Assembly (NCBI GenBank): GCA_903896045.1
Contig: CAITWD010000026.1
Coordinates: 1 to 44,208, forward strand
Length of the DNA stretch: 44,208 nucleotides
Source of the DNA: an uncultured Actinomycetes bacterium
Lineage (GTDB): Bacteria; Actinomycetota; Thermoleophilia; Miltoncostaeales; Miltoncostaeaceae
Reading direction: 5' to 3'
Shown here: positions 1-9,309 of the stretch, in pieces
Layout: the number at the start of each line of letters is the position of its first letter
Position numbering within the stretch: the stretch's first letter is position 1
Made by a program: the position numbers and the translations under genes
The notes under the pieces: model-generated
Seen by the model: only the letters and a program-made list of their open reading frames with translations
Databases searched by the model: none
Told to the model about the DNA's origin: nothing

Positions 1-168
1 AACGCCCTGCATCGTACGCCCCGTTGCATCGCGTCGCCGTCGCCACTGCGCGCATCGATGTCGGGACGTGTGGTATTCGGCATCTGCGAACATACCCCCA
101 CGCATCTGGCAGGGCCCAACACGCCAGGGCGTCCTTCGCACGACTCGCATGCTCATGAAAGGGCACCC

Positions 169-1644
169 GTGACCGAACACTCAGATCAGCGCCGTTGGAT
201 CGTCCTTACGCTATTGAGTTTGACGCAATTTATTCTTGTCATCGATGTCTCGATCGTGAATGTCGCGCTGAGTTCAATCCAGCAGGCGTTGAACTTCTCT
301 GAATCTAATCTGCAGTGGATTTTGAGTGCGTACACACTGACCTTCGGTGGCCTTTTGCTGCTCGGGGGTCGTGCTGCTGATCTGTTGGGGCGCAGGCGTG
401 TGTTTATGGCCGGGCTCGTCGTGTTCACCGTCGGATCCGCCGCCTGTGGATTTGCGCAGTCCGAGGTGATGTTGATTCTCGCCCGCGCATTCCAAGGAAT
501 TGGCGCTGCGATCATTTCCCCCGGTGCGCTCTCGATCCTGATGACCACATTTCCCGAAGGCAGTGAGCGCAATAAGGCACTCGGAATCTGGGGCGCGATC
601 GCGGGTGTCGGGGGTGCCGTTGGCGTTTTGGCAGGCGGCATCCTGGTGCAATATCTGAGCTGGCGCTGGATATTTCTGGTGAATGTGCCAATCGGAATTG
701 GCGTGCTGATCGCGACGCCGAAATTCATCAAGGAATCTCGGGGCGCGCAAAAGACCAAGCTCGACATCGTGGGATCGGTGTCAATCACTGGCGGATTGGC
801 GCTCTTGATTTACGGCCTTACCCACGCGCAAACCTCGTCCTGGTCAAACACCACGACGATTGCCACATTGGCCGCATCTGCAATTCTCATTATTGGGTTT
901 GTGGTAATCGAGTCGATGGTTAAAGACCCGATCTTGCCGCTCGGGATTTTCAAGAACCGAAGCGTGAGCGGTGCGAATATCGTCGGCTTCCTGCTGGGCT
1001 CATCAATCTTTGCGACCTTCTTTTTCCTGTCGCTCTATATGCAGCAGGTGCTTGGGTACGACGCACTCAGTGTCGGCGTCCGCTATCTCTTGCTTGCCGG
1101 AGTCATCATTGTTGCTGCGGGTGTCTCGCAAGGGCTTGTCACTCGCTTCGGAGTGCGGCCGATTCTCGCCATTGGAATGCTGCTGTTGTGTGCGGGGCTC
1201 TTGTACTTCACACAAATTCGGGTAACGGGCAACTACCTCGTCGATCTTGTGCCCGGATTCATTCTCACCGGTATCGGACTGGGTTTTGCATTCGTTCCGG
1301 TGTCGATAGCCGCCTTACAAGGAGTCACTGGCAAACTTGCAGGTGCCGCGTCGGGTTTGATCAATACCTCCCAGCAGGTGGGTGGCGCCGTCGGCATTGC
1401 CGTGCTCTCGACAATCGCGGGGACCGTCACCGCCAACCATCTGGCCTCTGCGGCGCACAACGTTCCTGCAGGCGCAAATCCCGCGACGGTTCAGCACGAC
1501 AGTCTCCCGGCTGCACTTGTCGCAGGCTTTCACGGTGCGTTCTACGTGGGTGCGGCGACCGCAATTATCGGCGTGATCTGCGCCGTGCTGTTCTTGCGCA
1601 AAGGAGGGTATGTCCAAGTACATGCCGAGGAGGGTGACGCGTAG
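169..1644 (+). CDS. MFS drug/solute exporter, DHA2 (EmrB/QacA) family, 14 TMS
   Basis: This is a proton-coupled multidrug or solute efflux permease of the inner membrane. The protein shows the DHA2 N-terminal signature TQFILVIDVSIVNVALSSIQ, a motif A-like GGRAADLLGRRR loop after TMS2, and an SWRWIFLVNVPIG segment typical of EmrB/QacA transporters. Hydrophobic segments fit 14 TMS. I chose the GTG at 169, preceded by GAAAGGG, because the TM1 signature follows it within about 15 residues. The frame stays open back to an ATG at 58, but that extension is polar, His/Pro-rich and unlike the family. No efflux partner or TetR regulator is adjacent. The substrate cannot be inferred. Confidence 0.88.
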   Translation: MTEHSDQRRWIVLTLLSLTQFILVIDVSIVNVALSSIQQALNFSESNLQWILSAYTLTFGGLLLLGGRAADLLGRRRVFMAGLVVFTVGSAACGFAQSEVMLILARAFQGIGAAIISPGALSILMTTFPEGSERNKALGIWGAIAGVGGAVGVLAGGILVQYLSWRWIFLVNVPIGIGVLIATPKFIKESRGAQKTKLDIVGSVSITGGLALLIYGLTHAQTSSWSNTTTIATLAASAILIIGFVVIESMVKDPILPLGIFKNRSVSGANIVGFLLGSSIFATFFFLSLYMQQVLGYDALSVGVRYLLLAGVIIVAAGVSQGLVTRFGVRPILAIGMLLLCAGLLYFTQIRVTGNYLVDLVPGFILTGIGLGFAFVPVSIAALQGVTGKLAGAASGLINTSQQVGGAVGIAVLSTIAGTVTANHLASAAHNVPAGANPATVQHDSLPAALVAGFHGAFYVGAATAIIGVICAVLFLRKGGYVQVHAEEGDA

Positions 1645-1655
1645 CAACACCCATC

Positions 1656-1691
1656 GATGCGCGTGGTGATTTCGATGCAGCCACGCGCATC
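1656..1691. terminator. Inverted repeat after the MFS gene, possible terminator
   Basis: A perfect 11-bp stem, GATGCGCGTGG (1656-1666) against CCACGCGCATC (1681-1691), encloses a 14-nt loop and starts 12 nt after the MFS stop codon. No T-tract follows, so this is either a GC-rich U-less terminator or an mRNA 3' stabiliser. Confidence 0.45.
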
Positions 1692-1715
1692 AGACGCTCA
1701 CCATTCCTCGGGCGG

Positions 1716-1721
1716 TACAAT
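1716..1721 (+). promoter_or_regulatory. Candidate -10 element for the mutase-meaB operon
   Basis: TACAAT lies 35 nt before the mutase ATG and just after the hairpin ending the previous transcript. No good -35 hexamer is visible at 16-18 nt upstream, so the assignment is weak. Confidence 0.28.
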
Positions 1722-1756
1722 CACTGCTCGAGAGGTAACGGCACCTGGAGACCCGA

Positions 1757-3916
1757 ATGGCGTCTGATTCGCACCCACCAACGCGTGAAGATTGGGAGAA
1801 GGCAGCGATCCGCGAGATTGGCGGGCGGCCAATCGATGAGCTGACATCGGTGACTCCTGATGGCATTCCCGTCCAGCCGGTTTACACCGCAGCCGATCTT
1901 GAGGATGTCGAGATCGACGGGAGTTTGCCTGGGTTTGCCCCATATCTCCGCGGCGTGCGGGCGACGATGTACGCCAACCGCCCATGGACAATCCGGCAAT
2001 ACGCGGGCTTCTCGACGGCAGAAGAATCAAATGCCTTTTATCGCCGCAACCTTGCCGCTGGACAAAAGGGGCTCTCGGTCGCGTTCGACTTGGCGACCCA
2101 TCGAGGCTATGACTCTGATCACCCTCGAGTCGAAGGCGATGTGGGAAAGGCCGGCGTCGCAATTGATTCTGTTGAGGATATGAAGGTGCTCTTCGACGGG
2201 ATTCCGTTGGACGAGATGTCGGTGTCCATGACGATGAATGGCGCGGTACTTCCCATATTGGCGTTCTACATCGTGGCCGCGGAGGAGCAGGGCGTACCGA
2301 TCGAGGCGTTGTCGGGAACGGTCCAAAACGACATTCTCAAAGAGTTCATGGTGCGCAACACCTATATCTATCCTCCTGCACCGAGCATGCGGATTGTTGC
2401 GGACATCATTGCGTTCACCGCGGAGCGGATGCCGAAGTACAACTCGGTCTCGATTTCTGGCTACCACATGCATGAGGCTGGGGCGACCGCGGTGCAGGAG
2501 CTCGGGTTTACGCTGGCAGACGGTCTGGAATATGTGCGAGCGGCGCAAACGCGCGGACTGGATGTCGATGCCTTCGCGCCGCGGCTCTCGTTCTTTTTTG
2601 CGATTGGTATGGATTTCTTTTTGGAAATCGCGAAACTGCGGGCTTCGCGGGTCTTGTGGGCGCGGATCATGGAACAGTTCGCCCCAAAAAATCCCGCATC
2701 CATGATGCTACGGACCCATTGCCAGACCTCCGGCGTATCACTGACCGAAAAAGACCCGTACAACAACGTGGTGCGCACAGCATTCGAAGCGCTCGCGGCG
2801 GTGCTCGGGGGAACGCAGAGCCTTCACACGAATAGCTTTGACGAAGCGATCGCGCTCCCCACAGAAATGTCGGCACGTATCGCTCGCAACACGCAGTTGA
2901 TTCTGGCGGAGGAAACCGGCGTCACGCGGGTGGTCGATCCACTCGGTGGGTCCTACTTTGTGGAATCACTCACGGCATCGTTGGTCACGCATGCATGGGA
3001 GCTCATCCAAGAGGTCGAAGACCTTGGTGGGATGACCGCCGCGGTGGCATCGGGGATGCCGAAACTGCGGATCGAGGAAGCCTCAGCGAGGCGACAAGCG
3101 CGCGTCGATCGGGGAGAGGACGCGATCATTGGGGTCAATCGATATCAACTCGAGCACGAGCCCACCATCGACATCCTTGAAGTTGACAACCGTGCGGTGC
3201 GCGAGCAACAGATCTCGCGCTTGACAGCACTGCGTACGGCCCGCAGCGATGATGATGTGACGGCGGCACTTGATGGCGTGCGCGCAGCAGCGACCGGTGA
3301 TCGGAATCTGCTTGATGCATGTGTGGACGCGGCGCGGGCGCGGTGCACACTCGGCGAAATCTCCGCCGCACTTGAAGAGGTGTTCGGCCGCCACACCGCA
3401 ACGACGCGTAGCATTTCTGGTGTGTACGGAGCGGCATATTCCCAAGATCCAGAATTTGTTGAACTTGCAGCACGTGTTGGCGCGTTTGCCCAGCGAAGCG
3501 GTCGTCGGCCACGAATGCTGGTCGCCAAAATGGGACAGGACGGGCACGATCGGGGAGCAAAGGTCATCGCAACCGCCTTCGCGGATATCGGTTTTGACGT
3601 TGAAATCGCCCCTCTTTTTCAGACGCCTGTTGAGGTCGCACAACAGGCAATCGACGGCGATGTGCACGTTGTGGGTGTGTCGACGCACGCCGCCGGTCAC
3701 AAAACACTGATCCCACAACTGATCGATGCATTGAGAGCCAACGGCGCGGCGCACATTCGGGTGATCTGCGGGGGAGTGATTCCGGCACAGGACTATGCAT
3801 TTCTTGCAGCACATGGTGTCAGCGCAGTGTTTGGTCCCGGAACGCACATCATCACCGCCGCACGCGACGTGCTCGATCTTCTCGACAGCGATTTGACCGC
3901 CCGCGCGCCACGCTGA
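1757..3916 (+). CDS. scpA: Methylmalonyl-CoA mutase, single-chain catalytic subunit (719 aa)
   Basis: This adenosylcobalamin enzyme interconverts (R)-methylmalonyl-CoA and succinyl-CoA in propionate, odd-chain and branched-chain catabolism. The N-terminal TIM barrel (about residues 40-560) contains RQYAGFSTA with the substrate-contacting Tyr, and [12 protein letters not shown] with the Arg that separates methylmalonyl-CoA from isobutyryl-CoA mutases. The C-terminal cobalamin domain has DGHDRG (D595-G600) with His597 as the expected lower axial ligand. The length is that of the family's large chain, and no small MutA-like subunit is nearby, so it is probably homomeric. GGAG lies 6 nt before the ATG. 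The stop overlaps the start of meaB (TGATG), implying coupled translation. The epimerase is not in this window. Confidence 0.95.
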   Translation: MASDSHPPTREDWEKAAIREIGGRPIDELTSVTPDGIPVQPVYTAADLEDVEIDGSLPGFAPYLRGVRATMYANRPWTIRQYAGFSTAEESNAFYRRNLAAGQKGLSVAFDLATHRGYDSDHPRVEGDVGKAGVAIDSVEDMKVLFDGIPLDEMSVSMTMNGAVLPILAFYIVAAEEQGVPIEALSGTVQNDILKEFMVRNTYIYPPAPSMRIVADIIAFTAERMPKYNSVSISGYHMHEAGATAVQELGFTLADGLEYVRAAQTRGLDVDAFAPRLSFFFAIGMDFFLEIAKLRASRVLWARIMEQFAPKNPASMMLRTHCQTSGVSLTEKDPYNNVVRTAFEALAAVLGGTQSLHTNSFDEAIALPTEMSARIARNTQLILAEETGVTRVVDPLGGSYFVESLTASLVTHAWELIQEVEDLGGMTAAVASGMPKLRIEEASARRQARVDRGEDAIIGVNRYQLEHEPTIDILEVDNRAVREQQISRLTALRTARSDDDVTAALDGVRAAATGDRNLLDACVDAARARCTLGEISAALEEVFGRHTATTRSISGVYGAAYSQDPEFVELAARVGAFAQRSGRRPRMLVAKMGQDGHDRGAKVIATAFADIGFDVEIAPLFQTPVEVAQQAIDGDVHVVGVSTHAAGHKTLIPQLIDALRANGAAHIRVICGGVIPAQDYAFLAAHGVSAVFGPGTHIITAARDVLDLLDSDLTARAPR

Positions 3917-4902
3917 TGCCCGAGGATCTTGACGGTGCGGTTGCAGGAATCATCGCTGGTGATCGGCGCGCGCTTGCCGAGGCAATCACCCTCGTGGAAT
4001 CCACGCTCCCCGAGCATCAGGAGCAATGCGCCAAGTTATTGACGGCGCTACCGGTGCAGGAGCACATTGGCACCCGAATCGGTGTAACGGGGGCACCCGG
4101 CGTGGGCAAAAGCACCTTGATCGAGGCAATGGGCATGCACATGGTGCGCGACGGGCGCCGCGTTGCGGTGTTGGCCATCGACCCGTCGAGCGAGCTGCAT
4201 GGGGGGTCGATTCTCGGCGATAAGACCCGTATGACCGATCTCGCCCGGCATCCCGATGCATTCGTGCGTTCATCGCCGTCGTCGGGAACTTTGGGCGGAC
4301 TTGCACGGCGCACCCGCGAGGCAATCAAGCTGTGCGAAGCCGCAGGCTATTCGGACATCATCATTGAGACGGTGGGCGTTGGGCAGTCAGAAACCGCGGT
4401 CGCGGGGGTCAGCGATGTGTTTCTGCTGCTCGTGTCACCGGGTGGGGGCGACGAGCTTCAAGGGATTAAACGGGGCATCATGGAGCTCGCCGACATCGTG
4501 ATCGTGACCAAGAGCGACGGTGATCTGGCGCTCCGGGCCACCCAGTCGGTTGGTGAGTACCGCAGTGCGTTGAGTTTCTTGATACCGCGCTATTCGGGAA
4601 TGCCATCGCAGGTGGTGCCGGTGAGCGCACATTCGGGAGATGGCGTTGATGTGTTGATAGGGATAGTGCGCGATCGTTGGGCGCGATTGCATTCCTCTGG
4701 GCTACTCACACAGGTCCGTGCAACTCAATTGGTCGATGAAATGTGGGTCGCAGTCCAAGATGGACTCATCGAGGCTGCGCGGGCGACGGACGCGCTCTCG
4801 CTTGATGTACTCACGCACGACGTTGCGCGCGGGACAACATCACCGCACGCAGCTGCGGCCATGATCATTCAGGCCGTCAAAAGAAATACATCCTCCGCCT
4901 AG
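3916..4902 (+). CDS. meaB: MeaB/ArgK-type GTPase chaperone of methylmalonyl-CoA mutase
   Basis: This G3E-family GTPase gates adenosylcobalamin delivery to methylmalonyl-CoA mutase and protects it from inactivation. The P-loop is GAPGVGKST (residues 59-67), followed by a DPSSELHGGSILGD region, ETVGVGQSE switch region and VTKSDGD as the base-specificity motif. The 328-aa length is typical. Its ATG shares a base with the mutase stop codon, so the two are one translational unit. Homologues were first named ArgK for a putative arginine transport kinase; context makes the mutase chaperone role much more likely. The stop codon overlaps that of the convergent channel gene at CTAG 4899-4902, leaving no intergenic space. 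Confidence 0.95.
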   Translation: MPEDLDGAVAGIIAGDRRALAEAITLVESTLPEHQEQCAKLLTALPVQEHIGTRIGVTGAPGVGKSTLIEAMGMHMVRDGRRVAVLAIDPSSELHGGSILGDKTRMTDLARHPDAFVRSSPSSGTLGGLARRTREAIKLCEAAGYSDIIIETVGVGQSETAVAGVSDVFLLLVSPGGGDELQGIKRGIMELADIVIVTKSDGDLALRATQSVGEYRSALSFLIPRYSGMPSQVVPVSAHSGDGVDVLIGIVRDRWARLHSSGLLTQVRATQLVDEMWVAVQDGLIEAARATDALSLDVLTHDVARGTTSPHAAAAMIIQAVKRNTSSA

Positions 4903-5939
4903 AGCGACATATCGGTCACAGCGGCCACGGGTCCTAACACCACGATGATGTCGCCGGCCCGCAAGAGATGATCTTCGCGGGGGGCCGTATGCATCATCGG
5001 CGACGGACTCGCATCAGATTTGACCGCGAGCACATTGGCACCCGGATATGCGTGGCTGACATCTCCCACCCGCATGTCCACCAACACCCCACGCTCTGGG
5101 ATCTCCAGCTCCTCGAGTCGCAGATCGGGATTGATGCTGACCATATCCAGGAAATCGATCACTGCGGGTCGCATCGAAAGCGACGCGAGCATGCGGCCTG
5201 AGATTGCGTAGGGCTGAATAACACGGTTTGCACCTGCGCGAGACAGTCGATCGATGGACTCAGAATCACTTGCGCGTGCGACGATTTGCAAATCTTCACG
5301 AAGCGCACGTGCGCTCAAGGTGATGTACACATTCCGCTCGTTCGTATCCAGCCCGCAGACGAGACCTCGCGCGCGCAGGATGCCCGCCTGGATAAGTGTT
5401 GCTTCACGGCTTGCATCGGCAATCAGATACGGAATACCGAGCTGCTCGAGTTCTGCGGCATATCCCTCTTTTTGGTCAATCACCAGCACCTTGGCGCCCT
5501 CGCGGCGGAACTCTTCTGCTGCGGAACGGCCCACCCGACCATAGCCGCACACGATGTAATGCGCGTAGAGCGCATCAATCTGGCGCTTCATGCGATTTCT
5601 CCTGACGCTGCGTTCAAGTTCACCGGAAGTGATGAGTTCGGTTGTTGCTGCGAGGATCGAAAATACGGCGATTAATCCGAGAACAATCAGGATGCCTGTA
5701 AAAATCTCTCCGCCCGGACCGAGTGACCGGTTTTTGTCGAAACCAATTGTGCTCAGTGTGATGATGGTAAAGAACGCTGCATCTCGGAGGCTCCATCCAA
5801 GAAATAACACGAATCCACCGACACCGAACACGCCAATGCACAATAAGAGAAATACCGGCAAGCGGAACCGGCGAAAAAGCACCTGAAGGCTTGTGGATGG
5901 GCGTGGTTGCACCAGAAAAGCATCACAGGTCCAGACCAC
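4899..5939 (-). CDS. Two-TM potassium channel with cytoplasmic RCK (TrkA-N/TrkA-C) domains
   Basis: This is a ligand-gated K+ channel subunit of the MthK/GsuK type (346 aa). TM1 is near residues 28-48; the pore helix and filter follow (TLSTIGFD, residues 61-68), then TM2 near 82-100. An RCK_N Rossmann domain starts with CGYGRVG (131-137) and binds nucleotide, and a TrkA_C domain ends the chain. The filter reads T-I-G-F-D, not T-V-G-Y-G: the second Gly is Asp. This resembles TVG[YF]xE-type variants in actinobacterial TrkA-N channels, and conduction of K+ is not assured. The gene is convergent with meaB and divergent from the RpiR-type regulator. I used the ATG at 5939; no strong Shine-Dalgarno settles the start. 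Confidence 0.85.
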   Translation of the reverse strand: MVWTCDAFLVQPRPSTSLQVLFRRFRLPVFLLLCIGVFGVGGFVLFLGWSLRDAAFFTIITLSTIGFDKNRSLGPGGEIFTGILIVLGLIAVFSILAATTELITSGELERSVRRNRMKRQIDALYAHYIVCGYGRVGRSAAEEFRREGAKVLVIDQKEGYAAELEQLGIPYLIADASREATLIQAGILRARGLVCGLDTNERNVYITLSARALREDLQIVARASDSESIDRLSRAGANRVIQPYAISGRMLASLSMRPAVIDFLDMVSINPDLRLEELEIPERGVLVDMRVGDVSHAYPGANVLAVKSDASPSPMMHTAPREDHLLRAGDIIVVLGPVAAVTDMSL

Positions 5940-6080
5940 AAATGCAGCCGCGCAGGACGAAAATTCCGCAAAGAAATTCCGTCGACCGGCGCAACCGAAG
6001 GATCGTTAGGTCGCCCAACCCTGGAAATCTTTTCTCTTCGGGGTAGGGGAGCGCGCGAGCGCGGCGAACTCTACCGCTGC

Positions 6081-6932
6081 ATGAGTACACCATCGGATAT
6101 CGAAACACTGCGTGAGCGCCTGCGTCGAGACTATGAATCCTTTAGTCCGGCACAACAGGCACTCGCGCGTTATGTGGCAGATCACTTGGCCGATCTCCCG
6201 CTGATGTCGGCGCATGAAGTTGCCCGTGCCGCGCACTGCAGCCCGGCGACCGTGGTGCGTTTCGCGCAGGCCCTTGGCTACAACGGCTACCCCGATCTTC
6301 AGCAGCTGGTGCGCCGCAATCAGCGTCCATGGTTGCCTGTCGCGGCGCGCGAGCATCCGTTCGGTCTGATTGGTGGGGCAGATCCCGTGACTGCAACACT
6401 TGCCGCAGAGCGTCACGCACTCGAGGACACCGCCGACCGTCTCGGTCAGCGCGGCCTCGGTCCGCTTGCCCAAGCGCTCGCGGGACGTCGCCCTGTCGTC
6501 GTTGCCGGCGACGGCCACGCGCGTATCGTTGTGAATCTTTTGGTCGACCGACTCGCACGTGTTGGTGTCCCCGCAGTCGCGGTCATGGCGCTTGATCTTC
6601 CCGATCGCGCATGGCTCGAAACGCTATCGCCGACAGGTGCGGTATTGGCAGTGAGCATCGGAAGAGAAGCTCGGGTTGCGCAAGCGGCAATCGATGCTGC
6701 GCTCACCGCAAAGGTTCCGGCCGCTGCGTTAGTCGATTCTAGTCTTTCTGCCCTGGCCCGTCTGCCGCTCGCCCGTGTCGTGCCGGCGGATGTGCGATCT
6801 GGTTCGCCGAGTCTTGTGGCACTCATCGCCGTCGCGCAATCCCTCGTTGTGGCCGTGGAATCGAACCTTCGCCGCAGCGCAACTGCGTCCTCCGACGAGG
6901 GCGCATTGGAATTGAACGCTCTCAGCGCGTAG
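6081..6932 (+). CDS. RpiR/MurR-family transcriptional regulator (HTH_6 + SIS domain)
   Basis: This DNA-binding regulator typically senses phosphosugars. The N-terminal HTH_6 domain (about residues 10-85) has SFSPAQQALARYVADHLAD and HCSPATVVRFAQALGYNGYPDL, hallmark RpiR sequences. A C-terminal SIS fold (about 130-260) begins near RRPVVVAGDGHARIVVNLLV. The SIS part lacks the classic Ser/Thr-rich sugar-phosphate loop (IGREARVAQ where SGxTxE is usual), so its ligand may be unusual or lost. I chose the ATG at 6081 because the HTH begins just after it; the frame is open to 5907 but that stretch has no family features. No sugar operon is adjacent, so the targets are unknown. It could regulate the divergent channel gene or pdxST. 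Confidence 0.82.
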   Translation: MSTPSDIETLRERLRRDYESFSPAQQALARYVADHLADLPLMSAHEVARAAHCSPATVVRFAQALGYNGYPDLQQLVRRNQRPWLPVAAREHPFGLIGGADPVTATLAAERHALEDTADRLGQRGLGPLAQALAGRRPVVVAGDGHARIVVNLLVDRLARVGVPAVAVMALDLPDRAWLETLSPTGAVLAVSIGREARVAQAAIDAALTAKVPAAALVDSSLSALARLPLARVVPADVRSGSPSLVALIAVAQSLVVAVESNLRRSATASSDEGALELNALSA

Positions 6933-7008
6933 CCCTCTGCAGAGCGGCCCCGATCGTCTAAACTCCTTTATTCCTGAAACTTATTAGTGAATTCACAAAG
7001 GGGAATCG

Positions 7009-7914
7009 GTGGCAGAGTATTCCGCACCTGAGGCACGTACAGGAACGCTGCGCGTCAAGTCTGGGCTCGCGCAAATGCTGAAAGGCGGCGTCATCATGGA
7101 CGTCGTGAACGCTGAACAAGCGCGTATCGCCGAGGAAGCCGGAGCCTGTGCCGTGATGGCCTTGGAGCGAATTCCCGCCGATATCCGTGCAGACGGTGGT
7201 GTTGCGCGAATGAGTGACCCCGACCTGATCAACGAAATCAAGAACGCTGTCACGATCCCTGTCATGGCCAAATGCCGCATTGGTCACTTTGTTGAGGCGC
7301 AGATTCTTGAAAGCCTCGAAATCGATTACATCGACGAGTCGGAAGTGCTGACGCCCGCCGATGAGGCTAATCACGTCGACAAGCACGCCTTTCGCATCCC
7401 ATTTGTGTGCGGCGCGACCGATCTCGGGGAGGCATTGCGACGCATCAACGAAGGCGCCGCAATGATCCGCACCAAGGGCGAGGCCGGAACCGGGAACGTC
7501 GTGGAGGCTGTCCGGCACATGCGGGCCATCCATGGGGGCATTGCACGTTTGCGTGCCGCGCGCGAGGATGAGCTCTACGCCGCGGCAAAGGAACTTCGTG
7601 CACCGTATGAACTCGTCGTCTCTGTGGCCAAAACTGGCGCACTTCCCGTCGTCAATTTCTCCGCCGGTGGAATCGCCACACCTGCTGATGCAGCATTAAT
7701 GATGCAGCTCGGCGCCGATGGCGTCTTTGTGGGCAGTGGCATCTATAAGAGTGAGGATCCGCCAGCTCGAGCGCGGGCAATCGTCGAGGCTGTGACCCAC
7801 TTCAACGAACCGGATGTCCTGGCTCGAGTATCGGCGGGTCTCAAAGAGGCGATGCCAGGTATCGAGATCAGCAGTCTTCGCGAGTCTGAGCTTCTGCAAA
7901 GCCGCGGCTGGTAG
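7009..7914 (+). CDS. pdxS: Pyridoxal 5'-phosphate synthase, synthase subunit PdxS
   Basis: PdxS forms PLP from ribose 5-phosphate, glyceraldehyde 3-phosphate and ammonia supplied by PdxT (DXP-independent route). The sequence is highly conserved: [17 protein letters not shown] at the N terminus, the catalytic Lys in [13 protein letters not shown] (about residue 82), and [16 protein letters not shown] with [11 protein letters not shown] phosphate-binding loops of the barrel. The 301-aa length is usual. The start is GTG with AAAGGGG 5 nt upstream. pdxT follows after 8 nt. The arrangement pdxS-pdxT-yebC-ruvC matches many actinobacterial genomes. No MocR-like PdxR gene is in the window. Confidence 0.98.
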   Translation: MAEYSAPEARTGTLRVKSGLAQMLKGGVIMDVVNAEQARIAEEAGACAVMALERIPADIRADGGVARMSDPDLINEIKNAVTIPVMAKCRIGHFVEAQILESLEIDYIDESEVLTPADEANHVDKHAFRIPFVCGATDLGEALRRINEGAAMIRTKGEAGTGNVVEAVRHMRAIHGGIARLRAAREDELYAAAKELRAPYELVVSVAKTGALPVVNFSAGGIATPADAALMMQLGADGVFVGSGIYKSEDPPARARAIVEAVTHFNEPDVLARVSAGLKEAMPGIEISSLRESELLQSRGW

Positions 7915-7922
7915 CACAGCGG

Positions 7923-8558
7923 GTGGCGGGGAAAATCTGCATCGGTGTGGTGGCCGTTCAAGGTGCATTCGTCGAGCATGAATCGATGTTCGCCCGCCTC
8001 GGCGCCGCCACCCGGCGGGTACGCACCTCCGAGGATCTTCTGGGGCTCCATGCCATCACAATCCCCGGCGGAGAGACGACGACATTACGTCGTATCGCGG
8101 GTGATTCAGGCCTGATTGATGGATTGCGAACAGCGCGTCAGGCGGGGGTGCCGATGCTCGGTACCTGTGCAGGGCTTATTTCGCTTGCCGATGCGATCTC
8201 CGACGGAAGCGATCCGATTATCGGCGGTCTGGACATCACCGTACGCCGCAATGGGTATGGGCGGCAGATCGCGTCATTCGAGGCGGAGGTTTCTGTGACC
8301 GCCATTGGCGAGGATGCTCTCGTCGAGGCGGTGTTCATACGCGCCCCAATTCTTGAGCGTGTTGGAGACGATGTCGTTGTGCACGCCCTGTATCAGGGGG
8401 ACCCGGTTGCGGTGAGCTCCGGGGAATGTCTTGGCGTAACATTCCATCCGGAGTTAACATCGGATCATCGCTTCCATCAATGGCTGTACGAGCGTGCTGT
8501 GGGGTATGCCAATGCCCACCGCACGCGTTCACAGGAGGATGTCAGTGTCAGGGCATAG
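7923..8558 (+). CDS. pdxT: Pyridoxal 5'-phosphate synthase, glutaminase subunit PdxT
   Basis: This class I glutamine amidotransferase releases ammonia from glutamine and channels it to PdxS in a 12+12 complex. Visible features are IPGGETTT (oxyanion/PdxS contact), the nucleophile Cys82 in MLGTCAGLI, and the His/Glu pair in VTFHPELTSDHRFHQW. The length (211 aa) is slightly above the common ~190-200. GTG is the start. The 3' end carries the AGGAGG used by the next gene and overlaps its coding region by 14 nt, suggesting coupled expression of yebC. Confidence 0.97.
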   Translation: MAGKICIGVVAVQGAFVEHESMFARLGAATRRVRTSEDLLGLHAITIPGGETTTLRRIAGDSGLIDGLRTARQAGVPMLGTCAGLISLADAISDGSDPIIGGLDITVRRNGYGRQIASFEAEVSVTAIGEDALVEAVFIRAPILERVGDDVVVHALYQGDPVAVSSGECLGVTFHPELTSDHRFHQWLYERAVGYANAHRTRSQEDVSVRA

Positions 8559-9294
8559 TAAATGGGCCACCATCAAGCGCAAAAAGGGTGCGGCGGATGC
8601 AAAACGCGGTGCACTTTTTTCGAAGCTGGCACGAGCGATCATTGTGTCGGCGAAAGAGGGTGGACCGGACCCGGAAGCGAACGCGGCCTTGGCCAATGCG
8701 GTGCAGAAGGCGCGCGACAACTCTATGCCCAAAGACAACATCGAACGGGCCATTGCACGTGGTGCAGGGGCAGGCGATGGGGAGAACTACGAAGCGATCG
8801 CGTATGAGGGATACGGTCCTGGTGGAGTCGCGATCTTGTGTCACATCCTGACCGATAACCGCAACCGGGCCGCCTCCGACGTCCGACACTGTTTTTCTAA
8901 GCATGGTGGTGCACTCGGCACGCCGGGGACGGTCGCCTGGCAGTTTGAGCGCAAAGGGATCATCCTCATTGATGCGGAACGCGTCGACGAAGAAATCGTG
9001 ATGGAAGCAGCCCTTGAGGGTGGCGCAGAGGACATCTCGCTCGACGGGAGCCAGTGGCAGGTGACGACTGCCCCCACTGAATTCACAACGGTACGTGAAG
9101 CCCTCGAGGCCGCAGGTCTCGCATACGAATCAGCGGAACTCACGATGGTTGCCAAGAATACCGTCGCGCCGAATGAAGCAGAGGCCCGGCGACTCCTGAA
9201 ACTGATCGATGCGCTCGAGGACAGCGACGATGTCCAAGAGGTGTTTGCCAACTTTGATATCTCCGAGGAGATGCTCGAAGCCGTCGCGGCGTAA
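8545..9294 (+). CDS. yebC: YebC/PmpR-family protein (TACO1 family)
   Basis: This conserved cytoplasmic protein is described in different bacteria as a transcriptional regulator and as a factor easing ribosome stalling at proline stretches. The sequence begins SGHSKWATIKRKKGAADAKRG and contains the EGYGPGGVAILCHILTDNRNR core; it ends with SDDVQEVFANFDIS. I chose GTG at 8545: it gives the canonical MSGHSKW start and lies 6 nt after a perfect AGGAGG (8533-8538), whereas the ATG at 8539 directly abuts that motif. The product is 249 aa. It overlaps pdxT by 14 nt and precedes ruvC, its usual neighbour. Confidence 0.96.
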   Translation: MSGHSKWATIKRKKGAADAKRGALFSKLARAIIVSAKEGGPDPEANAALANAVQKARDNSMPKDNIERAIARGAGAGDGENYEAIAYEGYGPGGVAILCHILTDNRNRAASDVRHCFSKHGGALGTPGTVAWQFERKGIILIDAERVDEEIVMEAALEGGAEDISLDGSQWQVTTAPTEFTTVREALEAAGLAYESAELTMVAKNTVAPNEAEARRLLKLIDALEDSDDVQEVFANFDISEEMLEAVAA

Positions 9295-9309
9295 TACTGA
9301 GTCTCCACG

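Noticed and set aside
1645-1756. Cobalamin riboswitch before the methylmalonyl-CoA mutase gene
   Set aside because: The gap is only 112 nt, mostly taken by a hairpin and a -10 candidate, too short for the ~200-nt element, and no B12-box is seen.
3083-3847. 254-aa open frame opposite the mutase C-terminal domain
   Set aside because: The forward frame has the clear cobalamin-binding motif; the reverse product is a Cys/His-rich shadow without recognisable motifs.
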